A stretch of DNA of 56,641 bases from Irineochytrium annulatum. Taxonomy: Eukaryota > Chytridiomycota > Chytridiomycetes > Chytridiales > Chytridiaceae. Within the stretch, counting starts at the first letter, position 1; every line of letters begins with the position of its first letter. Below are positions 21,997-34,776 of this stretch, one piece after another. The DNA lies in contig JADGJL010000045.1 of assembly GCA_027600665.1 (NCBI GenBank), forward strand, positions 1 to 56,641, written 5' to 3'. The notes under the pieces were generated by a model. The model saw nothing but the letters and a program-made list of their open reading frames with translations, had not been told where the DNA came from and made no database searches. Made by a program: the position numbers and the translations under genes.

Positions 21997-22499
21997 TTAT
22001 ACCTGGGAGAATATATCAGCGTTCAAATACCCGTCATCACATTGCGAAAGTGCTTGAGTATTTGCCGCCTCTCTCCTTATGCTGCGCCATCGCTCGCGAT
22101 GCTCGGCGACACGCAGACGCCGCTCGAGGGCGGCGATCTCACTGCCGTGGGAGGCCACGGCGCCGTCGAGGTTGGACTAGTAACGTCGCTCCACGCTATC
22201 GAGGTCGGCGCTTGTGGATGGGATCGTAAGCGGACGGCAAAGTAGCAGTAAAACAATCAAGTGATAGTAACGAAAATGATAAAGTACACCGAGAGACTCT
22301 TGAGCCTGGCAGATTATGGCCACGGTCTTGGACCTCCGCGTGAGATACTTTGGGCGACAGCCGTGGCGAGCGAGGACGAGTCGGTCTCGATCCCCTTGCG
22401 ATCCCCTTGCGGTCGACGCCGCCACGGCCGGCATTCATCCCATCGAGACAATAAAGGTCGGACAGGTCCAGGAAAGCTCGGACGCTTTGGTCTAAGGCG
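21997..22499 (-). CDS. candidate small coiled-coil gene, unrecognised
   Basis: Two minus-strand stretches here look coding. The 3' one (22176-21997) has a splice-like CTAG acceptor and 59 codons ending in TAA; it reads SNLDGAVASHGSEIAALERR and continues as a charged helix, then DGYLNADIFSQV. The 5' one (about 22499-22430), after an ATTAG acceptor, reads ALDQSVRAFLDLSDLYC. Codon use is GC-rich at third positions, as in the neighbours. I could not place the start codon or the joining exon with confidence, and I do not recognise the family. The segment lies between the convergent cyclase and the armadillo gene. It may be a real short gene or chance. Confidence 0.3.
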
Positions 22500-22560
22500 C
22501 TAATAATGGCTCATTCAGTTCTTAATGAGTATTTCGTTGAGGATCTTTCACAAGATCGCT

Positions 22561-25500
22561 TCATCTTTTTTTAAACCCGCCCCTTTTCGTAATCTTTTTC
22601 TTCTTCTTTGGCGTCGGCTGCCGCCGCGGCGCGTTCTCGACGTGGCTCGTCTCCATCCTCTCTATCCGCCCCGTTTCCATCTCCGCCCTCTTGGCCTCCC
22701 GCTCCATCATAAGCAGCTTCCTCAGCTCCAGCGCCGCGTTCCTGTCGGCGTCATCCCATTCCCTCTTAATCCTCGCCCAATGATCCCGGAACCCGGTCGC
22801 GCTCCTGTCCTCAAACATCTTGAGCTCCTTGTAACATTTTGCGGCCGCCGCGGCGTTACTCGCGCCCGAGTTCGCCTGGTCCATCGCAATGACCAGCGCT
22901 TGAAGGCAGCCCTCTTCCACCAGCATGGCCCTCGCCTCGTCCCCACCGAGCTCCAGCAGCCGGGTCACAATGTCAACCGCGCACCGCTGCACACCCGTCG
23001 TATCCTTTGATGCCAGCCCCGCGATCACCTCCGCCACGAAACCCGTGTTTGCCAGCCCCGTCGCGCCCCACAGCGACCGCTTCTTTTTCCCGCCGCCCGC
23101 ACTACCGCCCGAGTCCGCGCTGCTCGCGCCCACCATGAGGTAGTCCGGCTCCTCTTGCCCGACGAGCTTCTCGGCGCAGTACGCGTTCTGGACGACGAGG
23201 TTCCGGAGCAGCGCAAGCGTCTCGCGGTGCCGATCCGAGCTCGACGGGTTCGTGAACAGGAGGCGAAGGAGATGGTGAGAACCCAGTCGGACGATCCGGA
23301 CGCAGGTCGTGTCGTCGACGCAGAGGTTGCGGAGGCACTCGAGGCACGCGAGGCGGAGGTCTGCGGGCTCGTGGGCGGTCGGTCGACGGGGTTTCGCGGG
23401 TGGTTGCGGTGTTGCTGCTTCCCTCAAAACGGCGGGTTTCGGGAGCAGCTCGTGGTGGCTGGTTAATGTCGGTGGGTGCAGCGTCCCATCATCCGCCGGC
23501 GTGACAGAGATGGACGTACGCGAGGCGAAAGGTGAGCCGATCGTCGTTAACGGAGTGCTGTCCGGGCTTAGGAGGATTTCAAATAGCGCCGGGATAAGTC
23601 CATTGTCTGCCTCGTACAGGGCAAGGGTCTGCGCCACCTTATCGTGCATCGCCAGGTTGCAGATGAGGGCGAGGACGTTTGCGATGGTGGATCTGGGCCA
23701 CATGCGCCAACGCTGAAGGATACTCAGCAGAAAGCGGGCGGTATGTTGAGATATTATCGAGCGAGGATCTGACCTGCGATTAAGTCAGCCAACAAAAAGG
23801 ATATCGGCTCTTACTTTGAGCTCTTTTTCCTAAAACGACAATACGATTAACTACTCTCGCCTTCTAACGCGGATTTTCACTCACTCTGTTATGCTGTCCT
23901 TCTCGTTGTTCGCATGCGATGACCGGCTTCGGTCCAAGGACGAATCGCGTCCAACTAAGACGCTATTTTAACGTTGTTAGTCCTTCGCGTGAGCATAGCA
24001 AACTCTCACGAGTTTCGTTCTTTGGTGTTATCCGCGGCGCTATGACTTCCACTGCGGTGACACTCATTAATAATCTCACAAAAGGGTTAAAAAATTAGCT
24101 CACGTGGATACTCGTTGGTATGGGTCTGACAAATGATGGGCCGTCGAGTTGCGTTGGGAGTGATTGTTCGTTCTTTGGCAGTCTTAAATTTTGAAACAAG
24201 CATACCTAAACTACTCACGACGGTCTCTTCGCATGTTGCACGCTACTGAGAACACGTCAACATCTGGTGCTAATTACGAGGTGATGCTAAAACGAGTACT
24301 CACGAGCCTCTCGGATGTAACTCTTTGCCTTCTTTTGCACCCGCATTTTCCTTTCCATTAAAAGTATCACCCTTGTCCTCCGGCGCCCTAGCCATCTCTC
24401 TTAACGTCGCCACGGCGTTATCGACTTTCCCAATATCTCCCGATAGGAGCAAATTTGAGAGAGTCGGGATGAGCCCTTGTGAAGCCCCAATCATCGCAGG
24501 AGTAACCACGCCTGCTAGAATGACGACGGTTGCCCGCAAAGCGCGGAGGATTGCGCTCTCCATCTCCTCCGAGACATTGGCCGTAGAAGTGAGCATCTCG
24601 ACGAGGGCCATCACGGCCTCCGTCGCGGGCTGGACGTGCGAAGGATCGTCCGTGACGACGTTCGAGTACGCTTTGATTGCCTATAATTTTGCTCAGATAC
24701 GCTACGCCGCCCGAGAAAATATCGCATGAACTTAGCATTACCTCAATCCTTTCCGCCTCGAAGCCGGCGTTCTTGATCAACCAGACAACCGGGTTGATGA
24801 TCTTCAGCTTCACCATCTCCATCTTTGCGTCGTCCGCCTCCCCGGACCCCGCGTTCCTGAAGATGGCAGCCAACGAAAGCCGTGTCGCCTTCACAGTCTG
24901 CATGTATAACCCAACGTCCTCCGCGACCGGCTCGACGGCCTTGTGATACTCCTCCACGCACGCTTCCTTCAGCAGGGTTGACATCTCCATCAAAAGGCCG
25001 GCGCCGACGAGGTAGTCCCTGAGGGCGTGGCTCTTTGTCAGATACCGAAGCGCGAGCACGGCCAGGGACTGCATGACCACGTCCGCACCCCGCGGCCCCT
25101 TCTTGTCGGTCAGACACCTGAACAGCAGCGGCACGCCCCGGTTGTACGTGAAGATGAACCCCTCCGGGTCCGACGTCACGTATGCGACCAGGAACGCCAT
25201 AGCTGCCCGCCGTGGGCCCGGGTCATCCGTGAAGAAGCCGTGGTCCGCAAGCGTCAGCGCCTTATCCGGGAGCTTGAGCGCCGCCATGGCCCGGGCCCTG
25301 GTCGCGTAGGGCTGCAGCATCTCCTCATGGCTCGACGCGACGTCCGGGGATGAGGTGGCGCTGCGCTCGCGCGGTGCAGCGGCGCCGGCGTACGCGCTCC
25401 GTGCCAGGGCCGCGACGACCGTCCAAATGGCCTCCGACACGAGGGGGTCTGTCGTCCGCATGATGAGCTGAAGCTTGGAGAATCGCGCCGGGGTGAGCTC

Positions 25501-25947
25501 CACGCTCCGGTCGAAGCACGCCGCATCGCGCCACCGCGGGCCCGCGTTGGCGGCTGAGGTGTTATCCAGGCCGGGGAAGAGCCGGGGGTCAGCCAGAATG
25601 GAGGCGGCCGCGACGCGCTGCTGCTCGCGCTCGAATAGCGACGCGATCCACTGATCGAGTTCCGTCTCGGAGAGGATGGGCGGCCCCGAGCCGTGCCGCC
25701 CGGACGCGCTCGAAAGCCTCGGAAGCGAGGGGTCCAGCAGCTGCGAGGACGTCGCTGTCCGGGACGCGAGGTTTTTGGATGAGCCCTTCTTCGTGCCGTC
25801 GCGAAGCGCGGTCGATGCCGACAGCGAACGCGCCGGGGCGTTTGCGTTGGTTGAAGTGCGGAGAGGCGACGGCCTGGCCGCGGCCGAGTGCCGGGCTGGG
25901 GCCGAGTCACGGCTCGTCGACTGGCGTGCGGTTGCACTCCTCCGCAT
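22561..25947 (-). CDS. armadillo-repeat protein of unknown role
   Basis: The ATG at 25947 opens a Ser/Ala/Arg-rich ~100-residue N-terminus, followed by a long all-helical ARM/HEAT-like region: WTVVAALARSAY, MQSLAVLALRYLT, MVKLKIINPVVWLIKNAG, AIKAYSNVV, GLIPTLSNLLLSG, ALICNLAMHDKV, ACLECLRNLCV, ALLRNLVVQNAY and IVTRLLELGG. It ends in a basic coiled tail (ELRKLLMMEREAKRAEM...KKKKKITKRGGFKKR). The two large blocks (25947-24302 and 23800-22561) are linked by six small exons across 24300-23700. All join in phase and encode a Ser-rich linker (HAKRPS, PTSIH, DRSRSSHANNEK). The length is about 1,000 residues. ARM proteins are protein-binding scaffolds; I cannot assign this one to a named family. Confidence 0.75.
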
Positions 25948-26626
25948 GCTGATACTCGCCCAGGACGATTTACGCCCGATCGCGACTACATTGTGGAGCC
26001 GAGATCACAGGCGCCGTAACAAGAGGGAGCCCCATCGGGCGTGGGCGCCGGGTGCCGGGGCTTATCGCGAGTTAACAAGCAAAGATAAATATGGAGCAGG
26101 CGACATCAGATTGTTTTCGTGCTCACATATACCGCTCGAGCAGCTACGATGATTGAGAACAGGAATATATACGGAGATGGAGCTGGTACGGATTTCCCCG
26201 CGCGGGTTGATGGGGATTCATATAGGAATGCGCTGGAATAGGTGCAGCTTCCTCAAGCTTGCGAATTAGATTAGCGTGGAAGTGACTCGCCCTTTTCTCA
26301 CGAGCATCCATCCTTATGAGAGTTTAGCAAGCATCGATGCAATTATCTGCCGAACTGCGACGTGATTGCCACCCCAAAGGTGGCCGCTATTTGAAAAGGA
26401 AAAGTGGGCGATATTTATCAACGCACAAACGCCATGCCCGTTATTCTTAACATCGTTGCGGACGAGCGCCAGCCTCCTGATCTTGTGCGCTCCAGCATCG
26501 GCTCGGAGGTGTAAGGCATTTCTCGTCGACGGGATCTCGACGCAGTGTGGCCAGGACGTGATTTACGCGTTTGATTGAAAAATCGTGTCTGGTGGAGTTT
26601 GTTGACAAGCCGTCCTTCTTGGTGGA
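25948..26626. other. divergent promoter region, armadillo / F-box genes
   Basis: This 679-bp spacer lies between divergently transcribed genes. No ORF, repeat or RNA gene stood out; short A/T-rich patches are present. Confidence 0.45.
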
Positions 26627-28923
26627 ATGACAAGCCATGCGTACCAGGAGGGGCGGGGTGGGAGCAGCAAGATGATGCGACCGGGACCGATTGCGCGCGC
26701 GGTCCCGAGGAAGCGGGCGGCCATATCGTCTGAATGCACCGGGGACGCGGTCGCGATAAAGAAATGGAGGTCGGCCGATCCGTCCAAGACGATCGAACTC
26801 CTTGGTTTGCCAGCCGACGTGCTCGAGGAGATCATGACGCTCGCGGACGTCCGGGACGTGATCCGCTGCACGCTGTCCTGTCGGTGGGCGAGGTCGCTGT
26901 TCGCCGACAACCAGTACCTCTGGAGGCGGAAGGTTGCCGACGACTTCGGCTTCCCCGGAGTCAAGTTTGAGCCGGCGAGGTCCGTGAGCTGCCCGAGCTG
27001 GTTGGAGGTTTATGTGGCCCACCACAACGTGCGTGATCATGAAGGAGTGGCGTCCTCTCGGTGCTCATGGTGTTCATCCGACAGCTGTTCAATGGCCACT
27101 GCACCATGGTCCGGCCGCTTCCCATGGTGGCTATTAAAGACACTCTCTACCGACGGAACGCGCACCTGCGCTGGATGAGCTCGCAAGGTCATGAGATATA
27201 TGAGGATACCGATGGGGACGAGGAGACCGCATCCTCCTGCAACTCGGACGGCGAGCCCTTCCAAGGCGCCTACGATTCCGACGACCCTGACCACGTGATA
27301 GACGTCAGCGAGTTGGAGGGCCTCCTCAAAGATCGCACGGCGACTGGGGATAGCGGAAGCCACCCCCTCGAAACTTTGGTAACCCCCGAGCAGTGGAAAG
27401 AATATGCCGGCGCCCAACAAGTGCCAAAGACCTTTCTGCAGCCGGCCGAGCAGGCGGCCTGGATCCGCGGTTTCCCAAAAAGCGTTGTGCAAGGATGCGT
27501 GACGGCGGTCAACGGCGGGTTGCTCGTGGGCGGGCGAATGAAGAACATATTTGGCTACAATGACACTCACGAGCTCTTTCTGGGCTGCGGCGGCTTGGAG
27601 AGGCGCTGGCTGTGGACCGGCAAGGATTGGAGAAGCAGGCTATGGGTCGCGCCAGTTGAAGATGATGGTGGGCTCGGTGGGCTGACATGGCAGTCGGCCG
27701 TCGGCGCCGTGATCAAACCTCTCGAGTTCCGCGGGGATGTGCTTGCGCTGGCTGTTGGGGATGGTTTGCTGGGGAAGGATGCTGCGACGTCGACGGTGAA
27801 AATCGTTTGGGGGCTGCACGCAGCGCGGACTGTTCGCGAGCAGGATGTGGACGTGACGGAAAACGCCAAGGAAACAGCCAACATGCCTTCAATGACAAGC
27901 AACGTCACTGTCACCGCATGCTTTGTGAGGATCGAAGGAGACCTCATCGTTGCGGCCGTTAACCTGCACTACTCATTTGAGATTGTTGATGATGACAGAA
28001 CGGCGAGCCGTCAAGGATATATTGCCGTGACCGCCACCGCCAGCAAATGCGCAACCGTGATGCTGGTGTACAGGATAGACCGGGTCTCTAACGCCGTGAG
28101 ATTTTTGAAGGGTTTCGACGTGACGGAAGATCTGCAAGGCTGCTTGTATCGGACAGGGGCCCCTCTGCGAACCTTTAAGGATGATACAAATCATTTGCAC
28201 ATGGATGACTCTGACATCGATATCAATTGCGATTTACATAAGACGTAGGGACCACTCTTTTGATTATTTTCAGTTAGTAGTGCATGCACACCCTTAAACA
28301 ACCTTTTGTTATAGCTCATGGTACATCTACGATTTCACAATCAAAGGCCGCGTTGCACTGATGTGCTGCCAAGGCCTCCGCGAATGGGAGAGGCCCTATT
28401 GGACTGAGGACATGGAAGGCGTTTGCGCCAATCTCGGACAGCTTGCACGCCTTGACCTAGTTACGGGCGCCTTTAAATCGTTTGCGGAGTTTGCTCAACC
28501 ACCCGACCGAATGAGCCCAATTGCACCGGACGGCTCAGGTGTCCTGTTGACCAGGGACGACAACATCATTGTCGTTATTTTCAAGGCGGCTGAGGAAGGC
28601 GAGAGTTGGGGTGCTGCTCGGTGCTGGCCGGAGAACGCTGTTGACACCGTCGATGATTAGATGCTGAGGAGCAGGATGGGGGCAAAGCAGTTCCAGAAGA
28701 AGAGGATGATCATGGCAGGGCAAATCTTTGGGAGGGCGGGGATGAAGATCAGGCATCGAAAATGGTTGCGCTGGAAGATGATCCTCAGGTTCAAAAGTGG
28801 ATCACCTCCACGACGACACTGCTGCTGGAGAACCGGATGGTATGGAAGCAGGAGAGAGTTAATGGCAAGCTCAAGAACCATATCCTGCACGTGTGGGGGC
28901 CGGTAGGGTTTCGGTCGGTATGA
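26627..28923 (+). CDS. F-box protein
   Basis: An F-box occupies residues ~60-105: LPADVLEEIMTLADVRDVIR, then CRWARSLFADNQYLWRRKV. F-box proteins bind Skp1 and bring substrates to SCF ubiquitin ligases. The remaining ~600 residues form a beta-rich substrate-side region (GGLLVGGRMKN, TACFVRIEGDLIVAAVNL, GYIAVTATAS, FTIKGRVALMCCQG) with acidic loops, resembling the tail of many large fungal F-box proteins. Introns: ~55 nt after VYVAHHN (near 27030), one near 28243-28315, and a 50-nt intron 28611-28660 starting GTGCTG. Without that last intron the protein stops at 28660; with it the frame continues through DAEEQDGG... to NRMVWKQERVNGKL and HVWGPVGFRSV, a convincing F-box C-terminus, stopping at 28921-28923. 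A second in-frame ATG follows 15 codons after the first. The target is unknown. Confidence 0.72.
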
Positions 28924-29726
28924 AAGTACAGTTAGCGCAGAAGCAAACAGAGTAGAAAGTGTTGGGCCCAAAACAAACAAAGATAAGAATAAAAACTTGC
29001 ACGCGATATACGCAACACGAGGTAAAGCATGTCCAATAACGAAGTCGGCTCGGTATGCGGCCGCGACATGGGGGCAGATTTGGCTAACGTCGGATACGGC
29101 AACTCTTTGGGGCTTGCAGCTGACTAGAGGAGGACGGCGATGTATACGGTTGATTATTACAACCAGACACGGCTGGATATTCCGGGTGGTGAACACGTTA
29201 GCGTGAGGAGCGGTCCTGCTGGGCGGGGCGCGTGAGTCCTTCTGCTGGTCGCGTCGAAGCTTGACATACGGGATTCATGGTAGGGCAAGTTGTTCAAGGC
29301 GACGCGAAGTAGGGCGACAAGGAAAGCAGGAAGACACACGAGATTGCGAATATACCGGAGGAGCAAGAGGCGGTTTTTCGAATGATGATTTAAAAGTGCC
29401 AGAAACAGAACGAAAAAAAAGCGGAAGGAAAGGGCAAAAAGGAAATGGAACCAAAGCAACATTTTTAGTCCTCCAACGACCCCCAAGAACGCGGGTTAAA
29501 ACCACTTGTTAGGCAAAAACTACCTGCAAACTTCATATGGTCCCCAATCAAACACATACACATTCCACGCACTGAACACAAAAAAAGCGAATCAATTTTA
29601 AAAGGGTAAAAAGACAGGCCTCCTATACACTGATACTGATCAATCTACAAGGAAACACAGCCGTATGAGAAGAATATTCCATCCCAGACTCCCCACACCC
29701 CCCGCGTCTCCCATCATATCAAAGCC
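28924..29726. other. convergent 3' spacer, F-box / Rab6
   Basis: About 800 bp lies between convergent genes. It is A-rich toward the right (29400-29640) and presumably holds both 3' UTRs. A 179-codon minus ORF crossing into the F-box gene is antisense shadow. No RNA gene or repeat was seen. Confidence 0.45.
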
Positions 29727-30655
<929 letters not shown>

Positions 30656-31254
30656 GTCTGATGATCAGGGCGGGTCGGAGGAGGGGGTGATAAGGCGTTC
30701 GACGGCGGGGATGAGGCTTCTGCGAGCGATCAGGAACAACACGTTAGCACAGCCTCACGAGAGCAACAGCATCGGCATTCGGCGGCTTCCTGGAGGCTGG
30801 GCATGGCGGTATGTAACAGCTGACAGCGGCGGCGTAACGGCCGCTCCCCAGCCTGCACGCCCGTGCATCGTTCGCCCGCCCAGTCCGTCGCAGTCCACCG
30901 ATCTCATCCGGCCGGCCGGGATCGCCTCGGGGCCGTCGACGATCGCACCCGCGGAGACCCGTCGACGTGGAGGGCACACACCGACCTGATGCAGCGGCTC
31001 GCCGAAATTTCTTTACCAGCCGGCCGCTGCAACTATGTCCCACCATCACACTTCGCCTTGAACTTAAAGACCGACCTCAGACACGTTGAAATAGCGCCGT
31101 TAATAATTTCTTGCGACTGGGAAGCAGTAATAGAAGTCTCGGTTTTTCTCCCTTTTTTTTTTTTTTTATTAACGAAGGCAGAGCGACCGCGTCAGTATTT
31201 TTTTTCTGCATATAGCATGCATAACCGCTTACACAAAACGATTCCGCAATTGTA
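30656..31254. other. divergent promoter region Rab6 / PUF60
   Basis: A 599-bp shared promoter, GC-rich on the Rab6 side. On the PUF60 side it has T tracts (31149-31168 and 31197-31206), common in fungal core promoters. No other element could be supported. Confidence 0.45.
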
Positions 31255-33635
31255 ATGGGAGTTGGTCCGTTATTCGTTGATGGGAGTTGTCAATATCCGG
31301 CAATGGAACTGGAGGGAGCAAAGGGCGTGACTGACGGGGAGCCAGCCGCGGTCGGCGGCGGGGATGTCGGGAGCAAGGAGTTGGTCGATGTCGTTGAGGC
31401 GACTAGCGCCGCCGACGTCGTCGAGGCGCCGGTGGTGGAGAAGGTCCGGAAGCGGAGGGCATTCGAGAATGCAATCGGCGAGACCGAAGAGCCTGCTCGG
31501 AAACGGCCCAAGGAAGGACTGGTCGGTTTCGGTGATCATTATGGGTTTCTTTGCCGGTTTACTAACACCCTTTTCGTTGGCATCCAGGATGACACGCCGG
31601 AGGTTTCCGTCAGCGCCAATCCTGAGCCCGAGACCAACGCCGTCAATGCCGGACCGACAATGGCGCTACCTGGGGATGGCACGGTGGCGGGCCGAAAGCC
31701 TGACGTTTTGCCGGAGAATATGCTGTTAACTCCACCCGCGTTTGCCGGTGCTGGAGGAATGCCGTTCTCGTTGCCGAGACCTCCGAACGTCCCACCGGCG
31801 AAGCTGGCGGGCATGGGCATGCTCCCGGCTAAGCCAATGGTGACTCCAGCTTCGCTGACGAGCGAACAGCGGGAAAAGCTAGCTCTCGCGAAGCAGTATG
31901 CGAAGGAGCAGACGATTCTGGTGCGTCGACGTTCCCTTAAATTGTTAACTCTTGTCTTTTCTTTCTTCGAGCCTTACCATTTCCCGCCTTCCCTCATGAT
32001 CTTCATCACCCTCAACTTTGCCACCGAAAAAAAACGAATAAGACTTACCCCCGATGCAGCTATTGGCAAAGAAGCCCGGCCAAGGCATCAGCCCGCTAAC
32101 CCCTCTCCTCCCGAACAACTCTGCCCTCAGCGGCCTTCTCCAGGCCAACGGCTCCATCACCGCAGCCGGCCTCCCGGCCGGCCTTAACCCGCTCCTCGTT
32201 ATGTCGACCGAGACCCGCAACATTGCGACGATGTCCCGTATCTACGTCGGCTCAATCAGCTTTGACCTGACGGACGTCCACATCCGGGAGGTGTTTGGAC
32301 AGTTTGGGTCAATAAAGAACGTGACGATGACGATCGACCCGCTTACGAAGAAGCACAAGGGGTTCTGCTTTGTCGAGTTTGATTGCCCAGAAGCCGCGGA
32401 GCTGGCTATCGACGCGATGAATGGGCTCGATTTGGGGGTGCGGACGCTCAAAGTCGGGAGGCCGAACAACTATAATGCGGCCATCGCGCAAACGATCACG
32501 CCCGCGCCCCCGACGAGGGTCTATGTCGCAAATGTGAACGAGCACGTCACGGAGGAGATGGTGCGGTCGATATTCGAGTCCTTTGGCGACGTCGTGGACT
32601 GCGTGTTGTTGGTTCGTTCCCCGTCGTTCTCCCTCAACGCGCTTCTGTAGTCGATGATTTTAACTTTGCTAACTAGCCTGACCGCGTTCTCCGGAAACAT
32701 CGAGGCTGCGGCTACATCCAGTTCACTAATGAGACACACGCTAAAGCCGCCATCGCGGCCATGCAAGGAGGGGCGTTCGAGCTGGGCGGGCTACGGCTGC
32801 GCGCGATGCACGCCATCGTTGGCGGGCCGATGGTGGAGGGCATGAAGGCGCTTGAGGGCCTACCGCCGATAAGCGAGATACCTGCCATGGCGGTGCCCGG
32901 GACGCTAGAGGCGTTCGTGAATCGCGCTGCGGCGCCGGTGGCCGCGAAGGGGCTCCGTAAGTTCATGTTCATGAAGTAAAACTGGTAGTTTGCTGACTGG
33001 CCGTTTAATACAGTCGGTCTCGTTCCCGGGGCGGGGACGCCGGCACCATACGCGATGGCCCTGCAGTCGGCGGTGCGGAAGGTGCAAAGCCAGCTGAAGG
33101 AGGAGGCGGCGAGCCTCGAGGACGACATGTCGATCAGCGCGACGCAGCGGTACTCCATCATGCAGAAGCTGATGCGGAAGAATGAGCCGGTGCGTAAACT
33201 TAACCGGAAGACGCATACATTCTGACGTGTCTGTAGAACGACAGTCCCGTTATACGCTTAAAGAACATGGTCACAGTGTCGGAGATCGACCCAGATTTAA
33301 ACGGCGAGATTTCGGAGGAGTGCTCAAAGTACGGGAATGTCGTGAAGGTGGTGATTTGGGTGGATCCGAACGCGGGGGCAAAGGCGATGGGCGGCGGAGA
33401 GGAGGATGGGTCCGTGAGCATCTTTGTGCAGTTTGAGACACCGGAAGGTTCGTGCTCTTCTCCGGCACTCGCTCAAGGACCTGTTCACTGACTTTAGTGC
33501 TGTACAGAAGCGACGAAGGCGAAGGAGGCATTACACGGGCGCTGGTTTGGGGGTCGAACGGTGGAGGCGCTTTCGCACGATCTTGTGTCGTTCAAAAGCT
33601 TAACGCAAAGCGCCCAGTTGCGCGCTCCGGCTTGA
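31255..33635 (+). CDS. PUF60: PUF60, poly(U)-binding splicing factor
   Basis: PUF60 (Half-pint) helps U2AF recognise 3' splice sites. The N-terminus is Val/Asp/Glu-rich with a basic patch (KVRKRRAFENAI and EEPARKRPKEG). The PUF60-type linker follows: ALAKQYAKEQTIL joined across an intron to LAKKPGQG. RRM1 (32230-32460) has RNP2 RIYVGSISFDL and RNP1 KGFCFVEF. RRM2 (32512-32815, split by an intron near 32616) has RVYVANVNEHVTEEMV and CGYIQFTNE. After a helical segment (QRYSIMQKLMRK), the C-terminal UHM (33240-33590) reads VIRLKNMVTVSEIDPDLNGE...IFVQFE and has the diagnostic GRWFGGR in place of a normal RNP1. Six introns keep phase. The first in-frame ATG is 31255; 31303 is an equally good start. 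About 600 residues. Confidence 0.92.
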
Positions 33636-34776
33636 CGGGTTAACGTAAATGCGCATTGTGTTATTTGGGCTGTGATGACACCGGGGCTATGGCTGTCCGC
33701 CTCGTATCCTCCTCGTTGATGGGATAACTAAGATGAACTTTATGTCTAAGTGAGGCAAATACAAACTGATGTATCTAGAATAACAGTTGACGTCCTTGTT
33801 TACAGTGGACACTCTAAATGATCGCTGCCAAGAAATATAATATTGAGAGATCCCCCATCTCTCTCGGCCCGTTTGCGACATTTTTAAGGAAGGATCCGGG
33901 GTGTTGAATCCTCCCTTACCTTTCATCAATTTGGACGTCGACAATTCCGTATCCCCAGAGTTTTATAAAGGTTGACATGACTTGAAGAGTAATAACGTAG
34001 GCTCCCCGGCAAAAGTTGCCTTCTTCCCTGCCCAAATAAGACTTGGCAACCCATATTTATCGCTGTCGGTTCATGAACCTATGGAGTGGCCACAAGCAAT
34101 GGTACCACCCATTATTAGCAACCTTAAGCCTTATATCCCTATATAAAAAATTGAGCCGCCACGGCCTCCGTACCTTTCCTTGCCAGCTTCCTCGACGCTG
34201 TCACCATAGTACGCCACCAAGGCAACCTGGGGATCCCATTCAACCGCTTCATCTAATTCCCCAAGGACTCCGTTCCATGCACCTTGATGAAGGCACTCAA
34301 CCCCTATCCTCCAAGAGGAGCGATACAATAACAACGGCCCGGCGTTCGTCCTGATATGCAAACCCACGAGAGAAGAGCGGCGAGCCACGACATCGCCTCT
34401 CCGTGAATTTGCGACCGGGCAGGTCGAAGAAGGGATCAAGAAGAATAACAGCCGCAAGCTGGATGATCGTCTCGTGAGCATAAAGGCGTTCACGCCGTAT
34501 TGATCTTGTGTGTGGCGCCGGCACTTCCACAAGGGCAACAAGGACGATGAGCGGGTCGATGGCCAGAGTTCGTTGCCGGGGTCCCCGGAATCAGATCGCA
34601 TCTGGATCTCCCTCCTGGTATGGCCTGGCGACCCCCGCGCCATTGGAGGCCGTCGCCATGCAGCGGGCCACCGCCAATTTCTGACTTGCGGGTGATTGTC
34701 AGGCCACCACCATTAACATCGGCCCGGTTAACGCCCTTCGCCGAGACCTCCAGCCGCTCCCCGACACGACGCCGCG
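33636..34776. other. long spacer with unassigned coding-like patches
   Basis: This is 1.1 kb between PUF60 and the oxysterol-binding gene, both plus-strand. The left half is A/T-rich 3' sequence. From about 34170 to 34700 several plus-strand patches look coding (FLDAVTIVRHQGNLGIPFNR; then GPAFVLICKP and EEGIKKNNSRKLDDRL ending TPY-stop at 34503), but I could not join them into one gene. Minus-strand frames here are also open. It may be a decayed gene. Confidence 0.3.

Noticed and set aside
22470..22560. A tRNA-Leu-like phrase TGGTCTAAGGCGC followed by two hairpins.
   Set aside because: No proper T-loop (TTCRA) or acceptor stem could be drawn; the match to an A-box is probably chance.
28657..29196. 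A 179-codon minus-strand ORF between F-box and Rab6 genes.
   Set aside because: Its right part is antisense to the F-box C-terminal exon and its composition does not resemble a protein.
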